64,000 nt of DNA. Origin: Planctomycetia bacterium. Lineage in GTDB: Bacteria > Planctomycetota > Planctomycetia > Gemmatales > HRBIN36. The stretch is taken from the NCBI GenBank assembly GCA_016795155.1, contig JAEUIE010000044.1, positions 124,001 to 188,000 on the forward strand, read 5' to 3'. Under the pieces are notes generated by a model that saw only the letters and a list, made by a program, of their open reading frames with translations, had not been told where the DNA came from and did no database searches. Below, piece by piece: positions 35,366 through 44,890 of the stretch (the first letter of the stretch is position 1; the number at the start of each line of letters is the position of its first letter). Position numbers and translations under genes: made by a program.

Positions 35366-36615
35366 AACAGTATGATGTTATCGTTATTGGGGGTGGACCT
35401 TCCGGCAGCGCCTCAGCAACCCTACTGGCCCAGAAAGGGTACACAGTAGCATTGTTCGAACGAGAACACTTTCCCCGCTTTCACATCGGTGAATCACTGA
35501 TCCCCTTCACGTTTCATGTCATCAAGGAACTGGGGCTGCTTCCCAAGATGAAGTCGAGCCACTTCACTAAGAAGCACAGCGTGCAGTTTGTTTCTGAAAA
35601 CGGCAGACTCTCGGAACCATTCTACTTTGCTGACTATGATCCACACGAACGGTCGCAGACCTGGCAGGTCAGACGCAGCGAGTTTGACCATCTGCTGCTG
35701 AACAATGCACGTGAAAAAGGCGTGGCTGTGCATGAAGGAGCACGGGTTATCGAAGTGGTGTTTGAAGGTAGTCGCGCCACCGGAATTCGCGTTAAGATCA
35801 ATGACGAGCCTGAACAGTTTGTCGCTGCTAAAGTGGTCATTGATGCCAGTGGCCAATCAACCTTGATCATGGACCGAATGAATCTCCGTAAGTGGGACCC
35901 GGTGCTCAAGAAGGCTGCGCTCTGGACCTACTGGAAGAATGCTTACCGCGATACAGGACGCGATGAAGGTCCTACCATGGTCATGCAGACCAAAGGCAAA
36001 AAAGGATGGTTCTGGTACATACCCCTGCACGATGACATTGTCAGCGTCGGGGTGGTAGCTGGTTACGATTACCTGTTTCAGAATCGTACGAAAGACATGG
36101 AAGCACTCTACTTTGAAGAAGTGGAGCGTTGCCCAGGCTTGCAACCTCGTCTGAAAGACGCCACCCGCTGCGACATCTTCCGTGCCCAGAAGGAGTATTC
36201 CTATGTAGCATCCCAAGCCGCAGGTGATGGCTGGGTCCTGGTGGGCGATGCCCTGGGATTCCTCGATCCACTTTACTCTTCCGGAGTGCTGCTGGCACTC
36301 ACTTCCGCCAAGATGGCCACTGACACGATTCACCAGGCAATTCAGAAGAATGATCTCAGCGAAACCATGCTGCGTAGCTGGGAGAAGGAGTACTTCAAAG
36401 GCATGGAACGAATGCGCAACCTGGTCTGTGCCTTTTACGACGGACTCAACTTCGGCAAACTGGTCCGCAAAAATCCCGATAAAAAAGGCCTGATTACTGA
36501 TGTGCTGATCGGCAACCTGTTCAAGGATGAACTCGATGAACTCTGGCCTCTGGTCGATGAACAACTGCAGGAGCAGCGCATCGCGGAAGCCCAGGCACAT
36601 GTGATTGCATCATAA
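35362..36615 (+). CDS. FAD-dependent oxidoreductase with halogenase signatures
   Basis: A 417-residue flavoenzyme. The FAD motif GGGPSG is at 10-15. WFWYIP (216-221) matches the WxWxIP signature of flavin-dependent halogenases, and FLDPLYSSG (300-308) matches their second motif FxxPxxSxG. The protein also resembles geranylgeranyl-reductase-like enzymes, which share the FAD fold. AGGAG precedes the ATG, which overlaps the marR stop. Such enzymes need reduced flavin from a partner reductase, which is not encoded nearby. A halogenase or a related monooxygenase acting on a phenol or indole is likely; substrate unknown. Confidence 0.78.
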   Translation: MKQYDVIVIGGGPSGSASATLLAQKGYTVALFEREHFPRFHIGESLIPFTFHVIKELGLLPKMKSSHFTKKHSVQFVSENGRLSEPFYFADYDPHERSQTWQVRRSEFDHLLLNNAREKGVAVHEGARVIEVVFEGSRATGIRVKINDEPEQFVAAKVVIDASGQSTLIMDRMNLRKWDPVLKKAALWTYWKNAYRDTGRDEGPTMVMQTKGKKGWFWYIPLHDDIVSVGVVAGYDYLFQNRTKDMEALYFEEVERCPGLQPRLKDATRCDIFRAQKEYSYVASQAAGDGWVLVGDALGFLDPLYSSGVLLALTSAKMATDTIHQAIQKNDLSETMLRSWEKEYFKGMERMRNLVCAFYDGLNFGKLVRKNPDKKGLITDVLIGNLFKDELDELWPLVDEQLQEQRIAEAQAHVIAS

Positions 36616-38523
36616 ACCCACACGTGCCAGGGCGAGCGTCACAAACGCTCTACCCAAGGCTTCGCCAGACGTAGCAGTGTCGGCACAGAGCTTATTCCAC
36701 TCTGCTGGTGCAGTCCCAGGTAAACAAGGTTCGGTGCAGGCCTCGATATAGGCCTTGGCTTTAGGTTCTGTACCGCTGGGACGTAAAGCCACTTTCGCGT
36801 TGCCTTCTACATGAAATTCCAGCAAATTGCGACTGGAACGATCCGTTTCTCCCTTGATCGTCCCCAGGCGATTCTCTTCGCTCCAGTAATCGACCACCTT
36901 GAGTACCTTTCGGCCATCTATTTCCACTGGTGGATTCTCACGCAACGATGACAACATACTCAGCATCTGTTGTTTGCCAAGAATTCCTGTCATTACAATG
37001 TTCTGCAGCCCGTTCCAGAAGAAGCCGTAGGTACGGTTCAGGTATTCCAGATATTGAAGGACGGTTCTGCCCCGTCGCTTCTGGAACAGTGCCAGGTCAG
37101 CCAGCAGCAGGCTTGGACCTGCTGAATCCTTGTCGCGAATTTCCGGGGTGACCATGGCGCCGTGGCTTTCTTCCGTAGCCATCACCAGATCATCAGGCTT
37201 TCCGGTGATATCGTAGTATTTGCCATGCACTTCCAATTGATTCAGAACATCTGCGTGGTACTTGAAGCCTACCAGCAGATCGTCGACCAGTTGCACGCCG
37301 AACTTGCGGGCAATCCGGCCAATCTGTCCGGTCGTCACTGTTGTCGTGATAACCAGTGGTGAGGCAGTAAGCCTGCCCTGCACCTGGAGTTGTTCTAACC
37401 GAAAATGCGTGAGCAGCGAGGCAATCTCGTTGCCCGTAAGAAATCGCCAGCCTCCATCGTGTGGAATCATGGCGCCGATGCGATCCGCATCCGGGTCGGA
37501 GGAAAGCACCAGATCAGCATGCTGTTCTGCAGCGAGCCTGGTGCCTTCTTCCATTGATGCAGGCACTTCCGGGTTAGGCGATTTCACATTCGGAAACTGA
37601 CCATCCGGAGTCGATTGGCTCGGCACCGGAATGACAGTATATCCCTGCTTGACCAGTGCCTCCTGCACCGTCATTCCGCCCACGCCGTGCAGCGGTGTAT
37701 ACACCACCTTGCATTCATCTTTCACCGGCGGGTTCACCATGCTCTGTTTGCAGATCAGATCGATGTAACCCCTATGCAGGCTGTCATCAATCCATTTGAT
37801 CAAGCCCTGCCTGACTGCATCGTTCCATGGCATCACTTTGATTTCTTCTACCTGATCCACCAGGTCTGCCATGATTTGATCGTCAGGCGGCACGGGTTGG
37901 GAACCAAAGTCGTCATAGAACTTGCCTCCGTTATCATCAGGTGGGTTGTGCGAAGCGGAAAGATTCAAACCACCGTGTGCCTTGAGTTGCCTGATGACGA
38001 AAGAAAGTTCCGGTGTAGCCAGACATCGTGTCGATTCTGGCGTCAGCACCCAGCAACGGATGCCATTGGCGGCATACACGCGTGCTGCCAGGTGACATAA
38101 GTCTTTGGAAGAGAGATTCAAAACCGGATTAGGCAACTCCGGGTTATATTGCTTGCGGGCATCCTTAAAGCAACGCACATCATAAGCGACCGCCACTTGT
38201 AGTTCTGGAGTACCTGGGAATTTTTCCTTGAGATAGGCCGCATGCCCCTGCACCGATGCGGTCAAAGTCCACGGGTTCATGCGGTTCGGGCCAATGCCCA
38301 CAGCACCACGCCTGCCTCCTGTGCCAAATGGCAAAATCTGGTAAAAGCGATCCAGCAAGCCGGTCCACTGCTGCTGTTCCACCAGCCACTGTATCTGCGG
38401 GCGATACGGCAAAAACGCCTCACCGCTGAGCCACTGCCTCAGATAGGAAATGGCCCGTTCCTTTACCACATTGTCCACTTGAATTCCCGCAAACCCGGCA
38501 CGACACGCCGACAACAAATCCAT
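36610..38523 (-). CDS. phosphohexomutase (PGM/PMM family)
   Basis: A 637-residue alpha-D-phosphohexomutase. The phosphoserine motif is SASHNPPDDNGG (about 188), the metal loop DPDADRIG (about 339), and the sugar-binding ATEESHG and RPSGTEPKAKAY follow. The protein is longer than classic PMM (about 450) and near the PGM2-type length, so it may convert glucose-1-phosphate or mannose-1-phosphate; specificity is not clear. The ATG at 38523 has CAGGGTG upstream. Its end overlaps the halogenase-like gene by six bases (convergent). Confidence 0.9.
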   Translation of the reverse strand: MDLLSACRAGFAGIQVDNVVKERAISYLRQWLSGEAFLPYRPQIQWLVEQQQWTGLLDRFYQILPFGTGGRRGAVGIGPNRMNPWTLTASVQGHAAYLKEKFPGTPELQVAVAYDVRCFKDARKQYNPELPNPVLNLSSKDLCHLAARVYAANGIRCWVLTPESTRCLATPELSFVIRQLKAHGGLNLSASHNPPDDNGGKFYDDFGSQPVPPDDQIMADLVDQVEEIKVMPWNDAVRQGLIKWIDDSLHRGYIDLICKQSMVNPPVKDECKVVYTPLHGVGGMTVQEALVKQGYTVIPVPSQSTPDGQFPNVKSPNPEVPASMEEGTRLAAEQHADLVLSSDPDADRIGAMIPHDGGWRFLTGNEIASLLTHFRLEQLQVQGRLTASPLVITTTVTTGQIGRIARKFGVQLVDDLLVGFKYHADVLNQLEVHGKYYDITGKPDDLVMATEESHGAMVTPEIRDKDSAGPSLLLADLALFQKRRGRTVLQYLEYLNRTYGFFWNGLQNIVMTGILGKQQMLSMLSSLRENPPVEIDGRKVLKVVDYWSEENRLGTIKGETDRSSRNLLEFHVEGNAKVALRPSGTEPKAKAYIEACTEPCLPGTAPAEWNKLCADTATSGEALGRAFVTLALARVGL

Positions 38524-38658
38524 GATTTCACCCTGCTGGATCAATTCAACTCATGATGGCAGTGTAACGGCTAACGACGTTGGTTGCCAACGAATATCGA
38601 CAGGTTCTTGCGTCGTTATTCACTCCACCTTGTTCCTGCAACACGTATCATACCATGC

Positions 38659-40947
38659 ATGCGAACTACATGGGTTGAACAACTACTGGAACACGTCACC
38701 CAGCCAGGCTACAAGCCACAGACTCCCAAAGCACTGGGCAAGCGATTGCAGGTGCCTGCTTCTCAGAAGAATGCCTTCCGCGATGCCATCCGTCAACTGA
38801 TTCGCGAAGGATCAATTACGTATGGCAAAAACCATGAGATACGCTCGACCCAGAAACCTGAACTGATCAAAGGCACTCTCCGAGTCGCATCAGGCGGAAT
38901 CGGGTTTGTTCGACCCGAAGGCGCAAGCCGCGATGGTGACATTTTTATCCCCGCCTTTGCTTTGGGCGATGCTATGACGGGAGACACGGTAGCAGTCGAA
39001 CTGGCTAAAGGACGTTCACGACTTGGCCCTCGAGGCATTATCTCCCAGGTATTGGAACGTTCTACCACACAATTCGTCGGCACCTACACGGAAAAAGCAC
39101 AGCAAGGCTATGTCATTGTCGATGCAGGTGTCATCGCTGAGCCTGTTCATGTGGGCGACCCGGGGGCCAAGGGGGCCAAGCCGGGCGATAAAGTAGTGCT
39201 GGAACTCATTCGCTACCCGACGATGGATCGTGGTGGCGAAGGCGTCATCACCGAAGTGCTCGGGCCAGCCAACAGTGCAACCGTTGAAACGCTGAGCGTC
39301 ATCCGGGCTTTCAATATTCCAGAACACTTTTCCCCGGAGGCTCTCGAAGAAGCCAGGCAGGTTGCTGCTCGATTTGATGAGACCAACCTGGCAGGTCGGC
39401 GGGATTTTACAAAGGATTTAATCCTTACCATCGATCCCATTGATGCCAAGGATTTTGACGATGCCATCAGCATCCGGTTTGATACTTCACGCAAGCACTG
39501 GTACGTCAATGTTCACATTGCTGATGTTTCCCATTTCGTGCAGCCTGGGACTGCACTGGATAAGGAAGCACGCGAACGAGCTACCAGCGTCTATCTGCCG
39601 CAAAAAGTCATTCCCATGCTACCTGAGATTATCTCGAATCACCTGGCAAGTCTGCAGGAAGGGCAAGTACGCTTCGTACAGAGTGTCTTGATGGAATTCG
39701 ATGCCTCCGGCGAGCCTATCCATTCCGACTTTGTTCGCGGCGCCATCAAGGTCAGCAAGCGGTTTCATTACGAACAGGTTTCCGAGTTTTACCAGAAGCA
39801 AGATAACAAGGAACCTGTCGAAGACATCCATCCCGATTTGCAGCAGATGTTGTTACTGATGAGGCAATTCACCCTGATGCGCCGGAAACGGCGCTACCAG
39901 CAGGGTGTGCTCGAACTCAGCATGCCTGAAGTGGAACTCGATTACACCGACGATGGGAAAGTCGATGGTGCTCATCTTTCTGTCAATGACATCTCCCATC
40001 AAGTGATTGAAGAATGCATGCTCAGTGCCAATGAAGCCGTGGCTACCAAGCTGGATCAACTCGATGTACCTTTTTTACGCCGCATTCACCCGGCACCCGA
40101 CCCAGTCAAACTCGAAGACTTGCTGACGTTCGTCTCTGCCCTCGGCTATGAAGTCAATCGCAAAACTCCCACTGACCGTTTTCAATTACAGCGGCTTTTG
40201 AAAGCTTCCAGCAAACGGCCTGATCAGTTTGCTGTTCATTATGCCCTATTGCGAAGCCTGAAGCAGGCTGTTTACTCTCCCAAGGATGAAGGGCACTATG
40301 CCCTGGCCAGCAAAGATTACTGTCATTACACCTCGCCCATCAGACGTTACCCTGATCTCACAGTGCATCGCCTGATCACCCGCTGGCAACTGACAGGCCG
40401 TGTTAAAAATGATGAACGAGAACTCGTCAACCTGGGAGAACATTGTTCCGAAATGGAACGCCGGGCTGACAAGGCTGAGCAGGAACTGATCAAGATTCGA
40501 TTACTCGACTACCTCAGCGACAAGCTTGGCAGCGTATGGAAAGCAATTATCACTGGCGTGGAGAGCTTCGGCTTCTTCTGTACTCCGACACAGTTGCCGG
40601 TCGATGGCCTGGTGCGCATCGCAGCCCTCGCGGACGATTATTATCATTACGATGAAACTACCCACACGCTCATCGGCACACGCAGCAAGAATCGCTATCG
40701 GCTCGGCGACACGGTCTGGGTGGAAGTGGCACGCGTCGATGTCTATCGCCGCCGACTCGATTTCCGTGTAGTGGATGATCCGAGCAAGGGCATCAAGCCA
40801 GCAGGAGCTGTCACATCGGCTTGCGAAGAAGAGGCTGTTGAAGAAGCATTACGCCGACCACGACGAACCAAAGAGCGAAAGCCTAAGAAGAAAACATTCC
40901 GCCCGGCAACCAAGCCGAAAGGCAAGGGAAAGAAGAGAGGTAAGTAG
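38659..40947 (+). CDS. rnr: ribonuclease R
   Basis: A 762-residue 3'-5' exoribonuclease. An N-terminal winged-helix-like region is followed by two cold-shock domains, the RNB domain with LTIDPIDAKDFDDAISI (about 258-275; catalytic acidic residues), HYTSPIRRYPDL, and a C-terminal S1 domain (about 665-725). It ends in a lysine-rich basic tail, as in Escherichia coli RNase R. The ATG at 38659 (MRTTWVEQLLEH) is chosen as a normal N-terminus; a longer frame from 38584 is unlikely. RNase R degrades structured RNA. The next gene follows two bases later. Confidence 0.95.
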   Translation: MRTTWVEQLLEHVTQPGYKPQTPKALGKRLQVPASQKNAFRDAIRQLIREGSITYGKNHEIRSTQKPELIKGTLRVASGGIGFVRPEGASRDGDIFIPAFALGDAMTGDTVAVELAKGRSRLGPRGIISQVLERSTTQFVGTYTEKAQQGYVIVDAGVIAEPVHVGDPGAKGAKPGDKVVLELIRYPTMDRGGEGVITEVLGPANSATVETLSVIRAFNIPEHFSPEALEEARQVAARFDETNLAGRRDFTKDLILTIDPIDAKDFDDAISIRFDTSRKHWYVNVHIADVSHFVQPGTALDKEARERATSVYLPQKVIPMLPEIISNHLASLQEGQVRFVQSVLMEFDASGEPIHSDFVRGAIKVSKRFHYEQVSEFYQKQDNKEPVEDIHPDLQQMLLLMRQFTLMRRKRRYQQGVLELSMPEVELDYTDDGKVDGAHLSVNDISHQVIEECMLSANEAVATKLDQLDVPFLRRIHPAPDPVKLEDLLTFVSALGYEVNRKTPTDRFQLQRLLKASSKRPDQFAVHYALLRSLKQAVYSPKDEGHYALASKDYCHYTSPIRRYPDLTVHRLITRWQLTGRVKNDERELVNLGEHCSEMERRADKAEQELIKIRLLDYLSDKLGSVWKAIITGVESFGFFCTPTQLPVDGLVRIAALADDYYHYDETTHTLIGTRSKNRYRLGDTVWVEVARVDVYRRRLDFRVVDDPSKGIKPAGAVTSACEEEAVEEALRRPRRTKERKPKKKTFRPATKPKGKGKKRGK

Positions 40948-40949
40948 AC

Positions 40950-41369
40950 ATGCAGGCCCGACGCATCTTTGAAACCTGCCTGTGCGGTCGTGATTTGCTA
41001 GCCATTCGCCGGTTTTATTCGGAGGTTATGGGGCTGCCTGTCGTGGGTAACATGAATACCCGGGGGATTGTCTTTCGCTGTGGCGATGGTGTGCTCATCG
41101 TTTTCAACCCGGATGAAACACGCGTTGATGGCCCCAGCCCGGCACATCCCCTCGCAAAGATTCCACCACATGGCACCGAAGGCCAGGGGCATATTGCTTT
41201 CCTGGCTGCTGCTGAGGAATTACCCGCCTGGAGAGAACACCTCGCCAGACTCCAGGTACCCATCATCTCCGAAGTGAACTGGGAAGCGGGTGGCACCTCC
41301 ATCTACTTTCACGACCCGGCAGGGAACGTGGTAGAGGTGGCGCCACCTACGTTGTGGGGAGGATTTTGA
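40950..41369 (+). CDS. VOC family protein
   Basis: A 139-residue single-module VOC protein. It opens RRIFETCLCGRDLLAIRRFYSEVMGL and ends SIYFHDPAGNVVEVAPP, so it has the usual paired beta-alpha-beta-beta-beta units; GHIAFLAA and a Glu near the end (VVEVA) could bind metal. Probably a lyase, dioxygenase or resistance-fold protein; substrate unknown. It starts two bases after the rnr stop, so the two are likely cotranscribed. Confidence 0.83.
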   Translation: MQARRIFETCLCGRDLLAIRRFYSEVMGLPVVGNMNTRGIVFRCGDGVLIVFNPDETRVDGPSPAHPLAKIPPHGTEGQGHIAFLAAAEELPAWREHLARLQVPIISEVNWEAGGTSIYFHDPAGNVVEVAPPTLWGGF

Positions 41370-41406
41370 GAATGGCATCCATTGACGAACGTAATTGAGG
41401 AATACC

Positions 41407-41715
41407 ATGTGCCTGGCTTTTGCTGCAGTGGGTGCGGGGGTTGCATACCTCATACTTTTATTCTTCTCCACGCTTGGATTTGTTATTCTTTGTCTTTATT
41501 CGGCATCTAATCTGACACTCTGGCTAACTCTCAGGTTTTGGCTGCTGGCGATTGGTTTTCTTCAGTCGTGGGTCTTATTCATCATGGTAAGAAATGACAT
41601 CATTACTGATTCACAAGGATGGCTCGCATTAAGTTCATTGTGCTGCGTTATATTTTGTTTTGGTATCTTTCTGCGAATGGGGCTTAAACAGGAAAGAAAG
41701 AGTATAAGTAGATAG
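41407..41715 (+). CDS. small membrane protein
   Basis: A 102-residue protein with three to four hydrophobic segments (CLAFAAVGAGVAYLILLFF, LTLRFWLLAIGFLQSWVLF, LALSSLCCVIFCFGIFL). The ATG at 41407 has GAGGAA upstream. No family was recognised. It lies between the VOC gene and galU. Confidence 0.55.
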   Translation: MCLAFAAVGAGVAYLILLFFSTLGFVILCLYSASNLTLWLTLRFWLLAIGFLQSWVLFIMVRNDIITDSQGWLALSSLCCVIFCFGIFLRMGLKQERKSISR

Positions 41716-41774
41716 CGAAGTTACTTACGGGTCATTGTTTGTATCATTTCCTCAAAGCCTGCCGAGAGAAATAA

Positions 41775-42650
41775 ATGATCGACCTCGCCGTTATCCCTGT
41801 TGCCGGTGCTGGTACTCGTCTGCTGCCTTCCACGAAAAGCCAGCCTAAGGAAATGTTGCCGGTGGGCCGCAAGCCGGTCGTGCAATATGTCGTCGAAGAA
41901 CTGGCAGGGTCAGGCATCAAGCGGATGCTCTTTGTCACCGGGCCGGGGAAAAACTCCATCGAGAATCATTTCGATCTCAACAGTGAGTTGATCAACTTCC
42001 TCCGTGAAACGGGAAAAGAAGAATTGCTTAGCGAACTGGCGTTTGAACGGGCAGCGCTCGAATTCTGTTATACGCGGCAGCGCAGGCAACTGGGCCTCGG
42101 ACACGCAGTGCTCTGTGCCCGGCCATTTGTCGGTCAGCAATCGTTCGTCGTCGCGCTGGGCGATTCCATCATCGGCATCAATGCCCAGTCGCGTATTGTG
42201 CAGCGCATGCTCGATGCATTTGAACAGCAGTCGGCAGACGCAGTGATCTGTTTTGAAGAAGTGCCAAAGCATGAAGTGAAACAGTATGGCATTGCCAAAC
42301 CAAAGGGTGAAGCAGCTGACGTATTCACCCTGGCTGATATCATCGAAAAACCATCCGAAGCTGAAGCGCCAAGCAACCTGGCTGTTGCTGCCCGCTATGT
42401 CTTCAGCCCGGCTATCTTCGATCTGCTGGCGAAAACACAGCCCGGCAAAGGTGGCGAGATTCAACTCACCGATGCCATCCGCACCCTGATTCATCAGGGT
42501 GGGAAAGTGATGGGCATACGCCTGGGCAAACACGAGCAACGCTACGATATAGGCAACTTTGAGAGTTATTACAGTGCCTTCGTCGATTTTGCACTGGCTG
42601 ATCAGAAGTATGGCCCCTCACTGCGTGAACATCTGCGTCGAGTTTTATGA
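41775..42650 (+). CDS. galU: UTP-glucose-1-phosphate uridylyltransferase
   Basis: Makes UDP-glucose from UTP and glucose-1-phosphate, the precursor of many surface glycans. The nucleotide-binding N-terminus VIPVAGAGTRLLPSTK is complete, as are KEMLPVGRKPVVQYVVEE, GLGHAVLCARPF and GIAKPKGE, with the C-terminal KHEQRYDIGNFESYY. The 291-residue length is normal. GAGAGA precedes the ATG. It stands on the same strand as the phosphoesterase that follows, with a 72-bp gap. Confidence 0.96.
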   Translation: MIDLAVIPVAGAGTRLLPSTKSQPKEMLPVGRKPVVQYVVEELAGSGIKRMLFVTGPGKNSIENHFDLNSELINFLRETGKEELLSELAFERAALEFCYTRQRRQLGLGHAVLCARPFVGQQSFVVALGDSIIGINAQSRIVQRMLDAFEQQSADAVICFEEVPKHEVKQYGIAKPKGEAADVFTLADIIEKPSEAEAPSNLAVAARYVFSPAIFDLLAKTQPGKGGEIQLTDAIRTLIHQGGKVMGIRLGKHEQRYDIGNFESYYSAFVDFALADQKYGPSLREHLRRVL

Positions 42651-42721
42651 CGCACTACCCATTCCATCGTGGCACATTGCTCCTGACTTTGCTACAGTGA
42701 GAAATCCTTCGGAGATTGTGC

Positions 42722-43777
42722 ATGCACCTCTTTGATCGTCGCCAAGCCCTGGCTGCTGCCTTTGCCACCTGGCCACTGACCAACTTGCTCGGACAGAATC
42801 AGACCAAAGACCCATACGCTGACGGCAAGTTGATCGACGGCGAACCGCCGCTGCCAGTTTCCGGCTCATTCACCCTGGCCGTGCTGCCTGACACTCAGAA
42901 CTACAGTGAGCGCTTCCCGGCTACATTCCTGGCTCAAACACAATGGATTGTAGACAGCCACGAGAAACGCAACATCGCTGGCGTGCTGCATCTGGGTGAC
43001 ATCACCAATAACAACAGACCCGTGGAATGGGAAAACGCCCAGCGTGCCATGCGACAACTCGATGGCAAAGTTCCCTACTTCATGTGTCCAGGCAACCACG
43101 ACTATAGCGAAGGTGGTGGATGCAAGGATCGAACCACGCTACTCAACAATTATTTCCCTATGTCCGAATATCGCACCCGCCCTCAGTTTGGCGGAGCTTA
43201 CGATAAAGAACCTGATCGAATGGAAAACACTTTCCACACACTTCAAGTGGCTGACCGGAACCTGTTAGTATTGGCACTGGAATTCGGCCCAAGAAGGGAT
43301 GTCGTTCGATGGGCCAACGAAGTTGCTACCAAATATCCCAAACATGAAATCATCCTGATCACCCATGCCTTCATTTATTCTGACGACACTAGATATGACT
43401 GGAGGAAATACGGAGCAAACCAGAAATGGAATCCACATGCCTATCCGGTTGCCAAGGCAACTCAGGATGATGTATGCGATGGTGAAGATTTATGGAACCT
43501 GCTCATCAGCAAACATGAGAACTTTATCCTGACACTCAATGGACATGTACTGAACGATGGGTTGGGCAAGTTCATTTCAAAAACACCAGGCGGCCGGTCT
43601 GTTCCACAAATCCTGGTCAATTTCCAGATGCGGCCCAAAGGTGGTGATGGCTGGCTGCGATTACTCGAATTCAATAAGGATCGCCAAACGATGGAAGTGT
43701 ACGACTACTCCCCCACACGCAAACAGCTGAACGTATCGGAGCAGAATCGCATGACTCTAACTCTGGCAGGCATTTAA
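42722..43777 (+). CDS. secreted calcineurin-like phosphoesterase
   Basis: A 351-residue metallophosphoesterase. The ATG at 42722 has GGAG seven bases upstream. The N-terminus RRQALAAAFATWPL looks like a twin-arginine signal. The metal-binding motifs are in order: LPDTQ, LGDITNN, PGNHDY, a later ILITHAF and LNGHV. The substrate is unknown. It lies eight bases before the MoxR gene on the same strand, so they may be cotranscribed. Confidence 0.87.
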   Translation: MHLFDRRQALAAAFATWPLTNLLGQNQTKDPYADGKLIDGEPPLPVSGSFTLAVLPDTQNYSERFPATFLAQTQWIVDSHEKRNIAGVLHLGDITNNNRPVEWENAQRAMRQLDGKVPYFMCPGNHDYSEGGGCKDRTTLLNNYFPMSEYRTRPQFGGAYDKEPDRMENTFHTLQVADRNLLVLALEFGPRRDVVRWANEVATKYPKHEIILITHAFIYSDDTRYDWRKYGANQKWNPHAYPVAKATQDDVCDGEDLWNLLISKHENFILTLNGHVLNDGLGKFISKTPGGRSVPQILVNFQMRPKGGDGWLRLLEFNKDRQTMEVYDYSPTRKQLNVSEQNRMTLTLAGI

Positions 43778-43784
43778 TATCATC

Positions 43785-44801
43785 ATGACCATGCAACCAC
43801 CTTCTCACGCAGACAACTCCATCTCCTATCTGCACGCAGAAGATGTCGTACGTTTGCGAAGTCAACTCGATCCCCTCTTTGCTGAGCTAGGCAAAGCCAT
43901 GGTCGGGCAGCAACATGTGCTGAACAGGCTGGTCATTGGTCTGTTGGTCGGTGGACACGTTCTGCTCGAAGGTGTTCCAGGCTTGGCCAAAACCCTGGCT
44001 GCCCGCTCGCTTGCATCATGCCTGCAACTCGACTTTCATCGCATCCAGTTCACGCCCGATCTGCTTCCCGCAGATATCGTCGGCACACAGATTTACAACC
44101 CGCGCTCCGGTGAATTCACCGTAAAAAAGGGACCCATCTTCGCCGACATCGTCCTGGCTGATGAAATCAACCGCGCTCCAGCCAAGGTGCAAAGTGCTCT
44201 CCTTGAAGCCATGCAGGAGGGACAGGTTACTATTGGGGAAACAACTCATGTGCTGCCAAAACCCTTTCTGGTGCTGGCGACACAGAACCCGCTCGAGCAT
44301 GAAGGTACTTATCCACTGGCAGAAGCTCAGACCGACCGCTTCCTCATGAAAGTGAAACTCGATTACCCGAATGCCGAGGAAGAAAAGGCAATCCTGCAAC
44401 GTCAGGCGAAAGTTGCCTCCCATACATCCATTCATGCCGTGATTGGTAAAGAAGTCCTCAGCCAGTTGTCGTCTGCCATCGACCGCATTTACCTCGACAG
44501 TAAAATCGAAACCTATGTGATCCAGATCGTACATGCGACGCGAAGGCCGACAGAATTCGGCATTCCCATTGCACAGTACATTCAGAACGGTGCCAGCCCG
44601 CGAGGCACCATTGCCCTGGCCCTGGCTGCCAAGGCCTTTGCCTTACTGGAAGGAAAGCACTTTGTCACACCCCATCATGTTAAATCCATCGCTTTGGATG
44701 TGCTGAGGCACCGCTTGATGCTCAGTTACGAGGCGGAAGCAGAAGAGATAACGGCTGACCGTTTGCTGCAGGACATCTTGAGCCATGTGCCGGTTCCATG
44801 A
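43785..44801 (+). CDS. MoxR-type AAA+ ATPase
   Basis: A 338-residue AAA+ chaperone-like ATPase. Walker A is GVPGLAKT (63-70), Walker B and sensor are LADEINRAPAKVQSALLEAMQE (from about 125), and ATQNPLEHEGTYPLAEAQTDRF follows, all typical of MoxR. MoxR proteins normally act with a von Willebrand factor A protein and a DUF58 protein encoded next to them. Here no such genes follow, and the next gene is a sialidase-like protein. Its partner is therefore unknown or distant. Confidence 0.93.
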   Translation: MTMQPPSHADNSISYLHAEDVVRLRSQLDPLFAELGKAMVGQQHVLNRLVIGLLVGGHVLLEGVPGLAKTLAARSLASCLQLDFHRIQFTPDLLPADIVGTQIYNPRSGEFTVKKGPIFADIVLADEINRAPAKVQSALLEAMQEGQVTIGETTHVLPKPFLVLATQNPLEHEGTYPLAEAQTDRFLMKVKLDYPNAEEEKAILQRQAKVASHTSIHAVIGKEVLSQLSSAIDRIYLDSKIETYVIQIVHATRRPTEFGIPIAQYIQNGASPRGTIALALAAKAFALLEGKHFVTPHHVKSIALDVLRHRLMLSYEAEAEEITADRLLQDILSHVPVP

Positions 44802-44890
44802 TATAGAGTACTGCCCAACTGGGGTTCTCCAGCCAGGCAGGAGCTTTTATCATCGAACCACGGTCATCCACCAAACTCTTCGTCATTCTC

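Noticed and set aside
35857-36600. A 247-codon open frame antisense to the halogenase-like gene
   Set aside because: Antisense to a gene with clear motifs, with no ribosome binding site and no domain.
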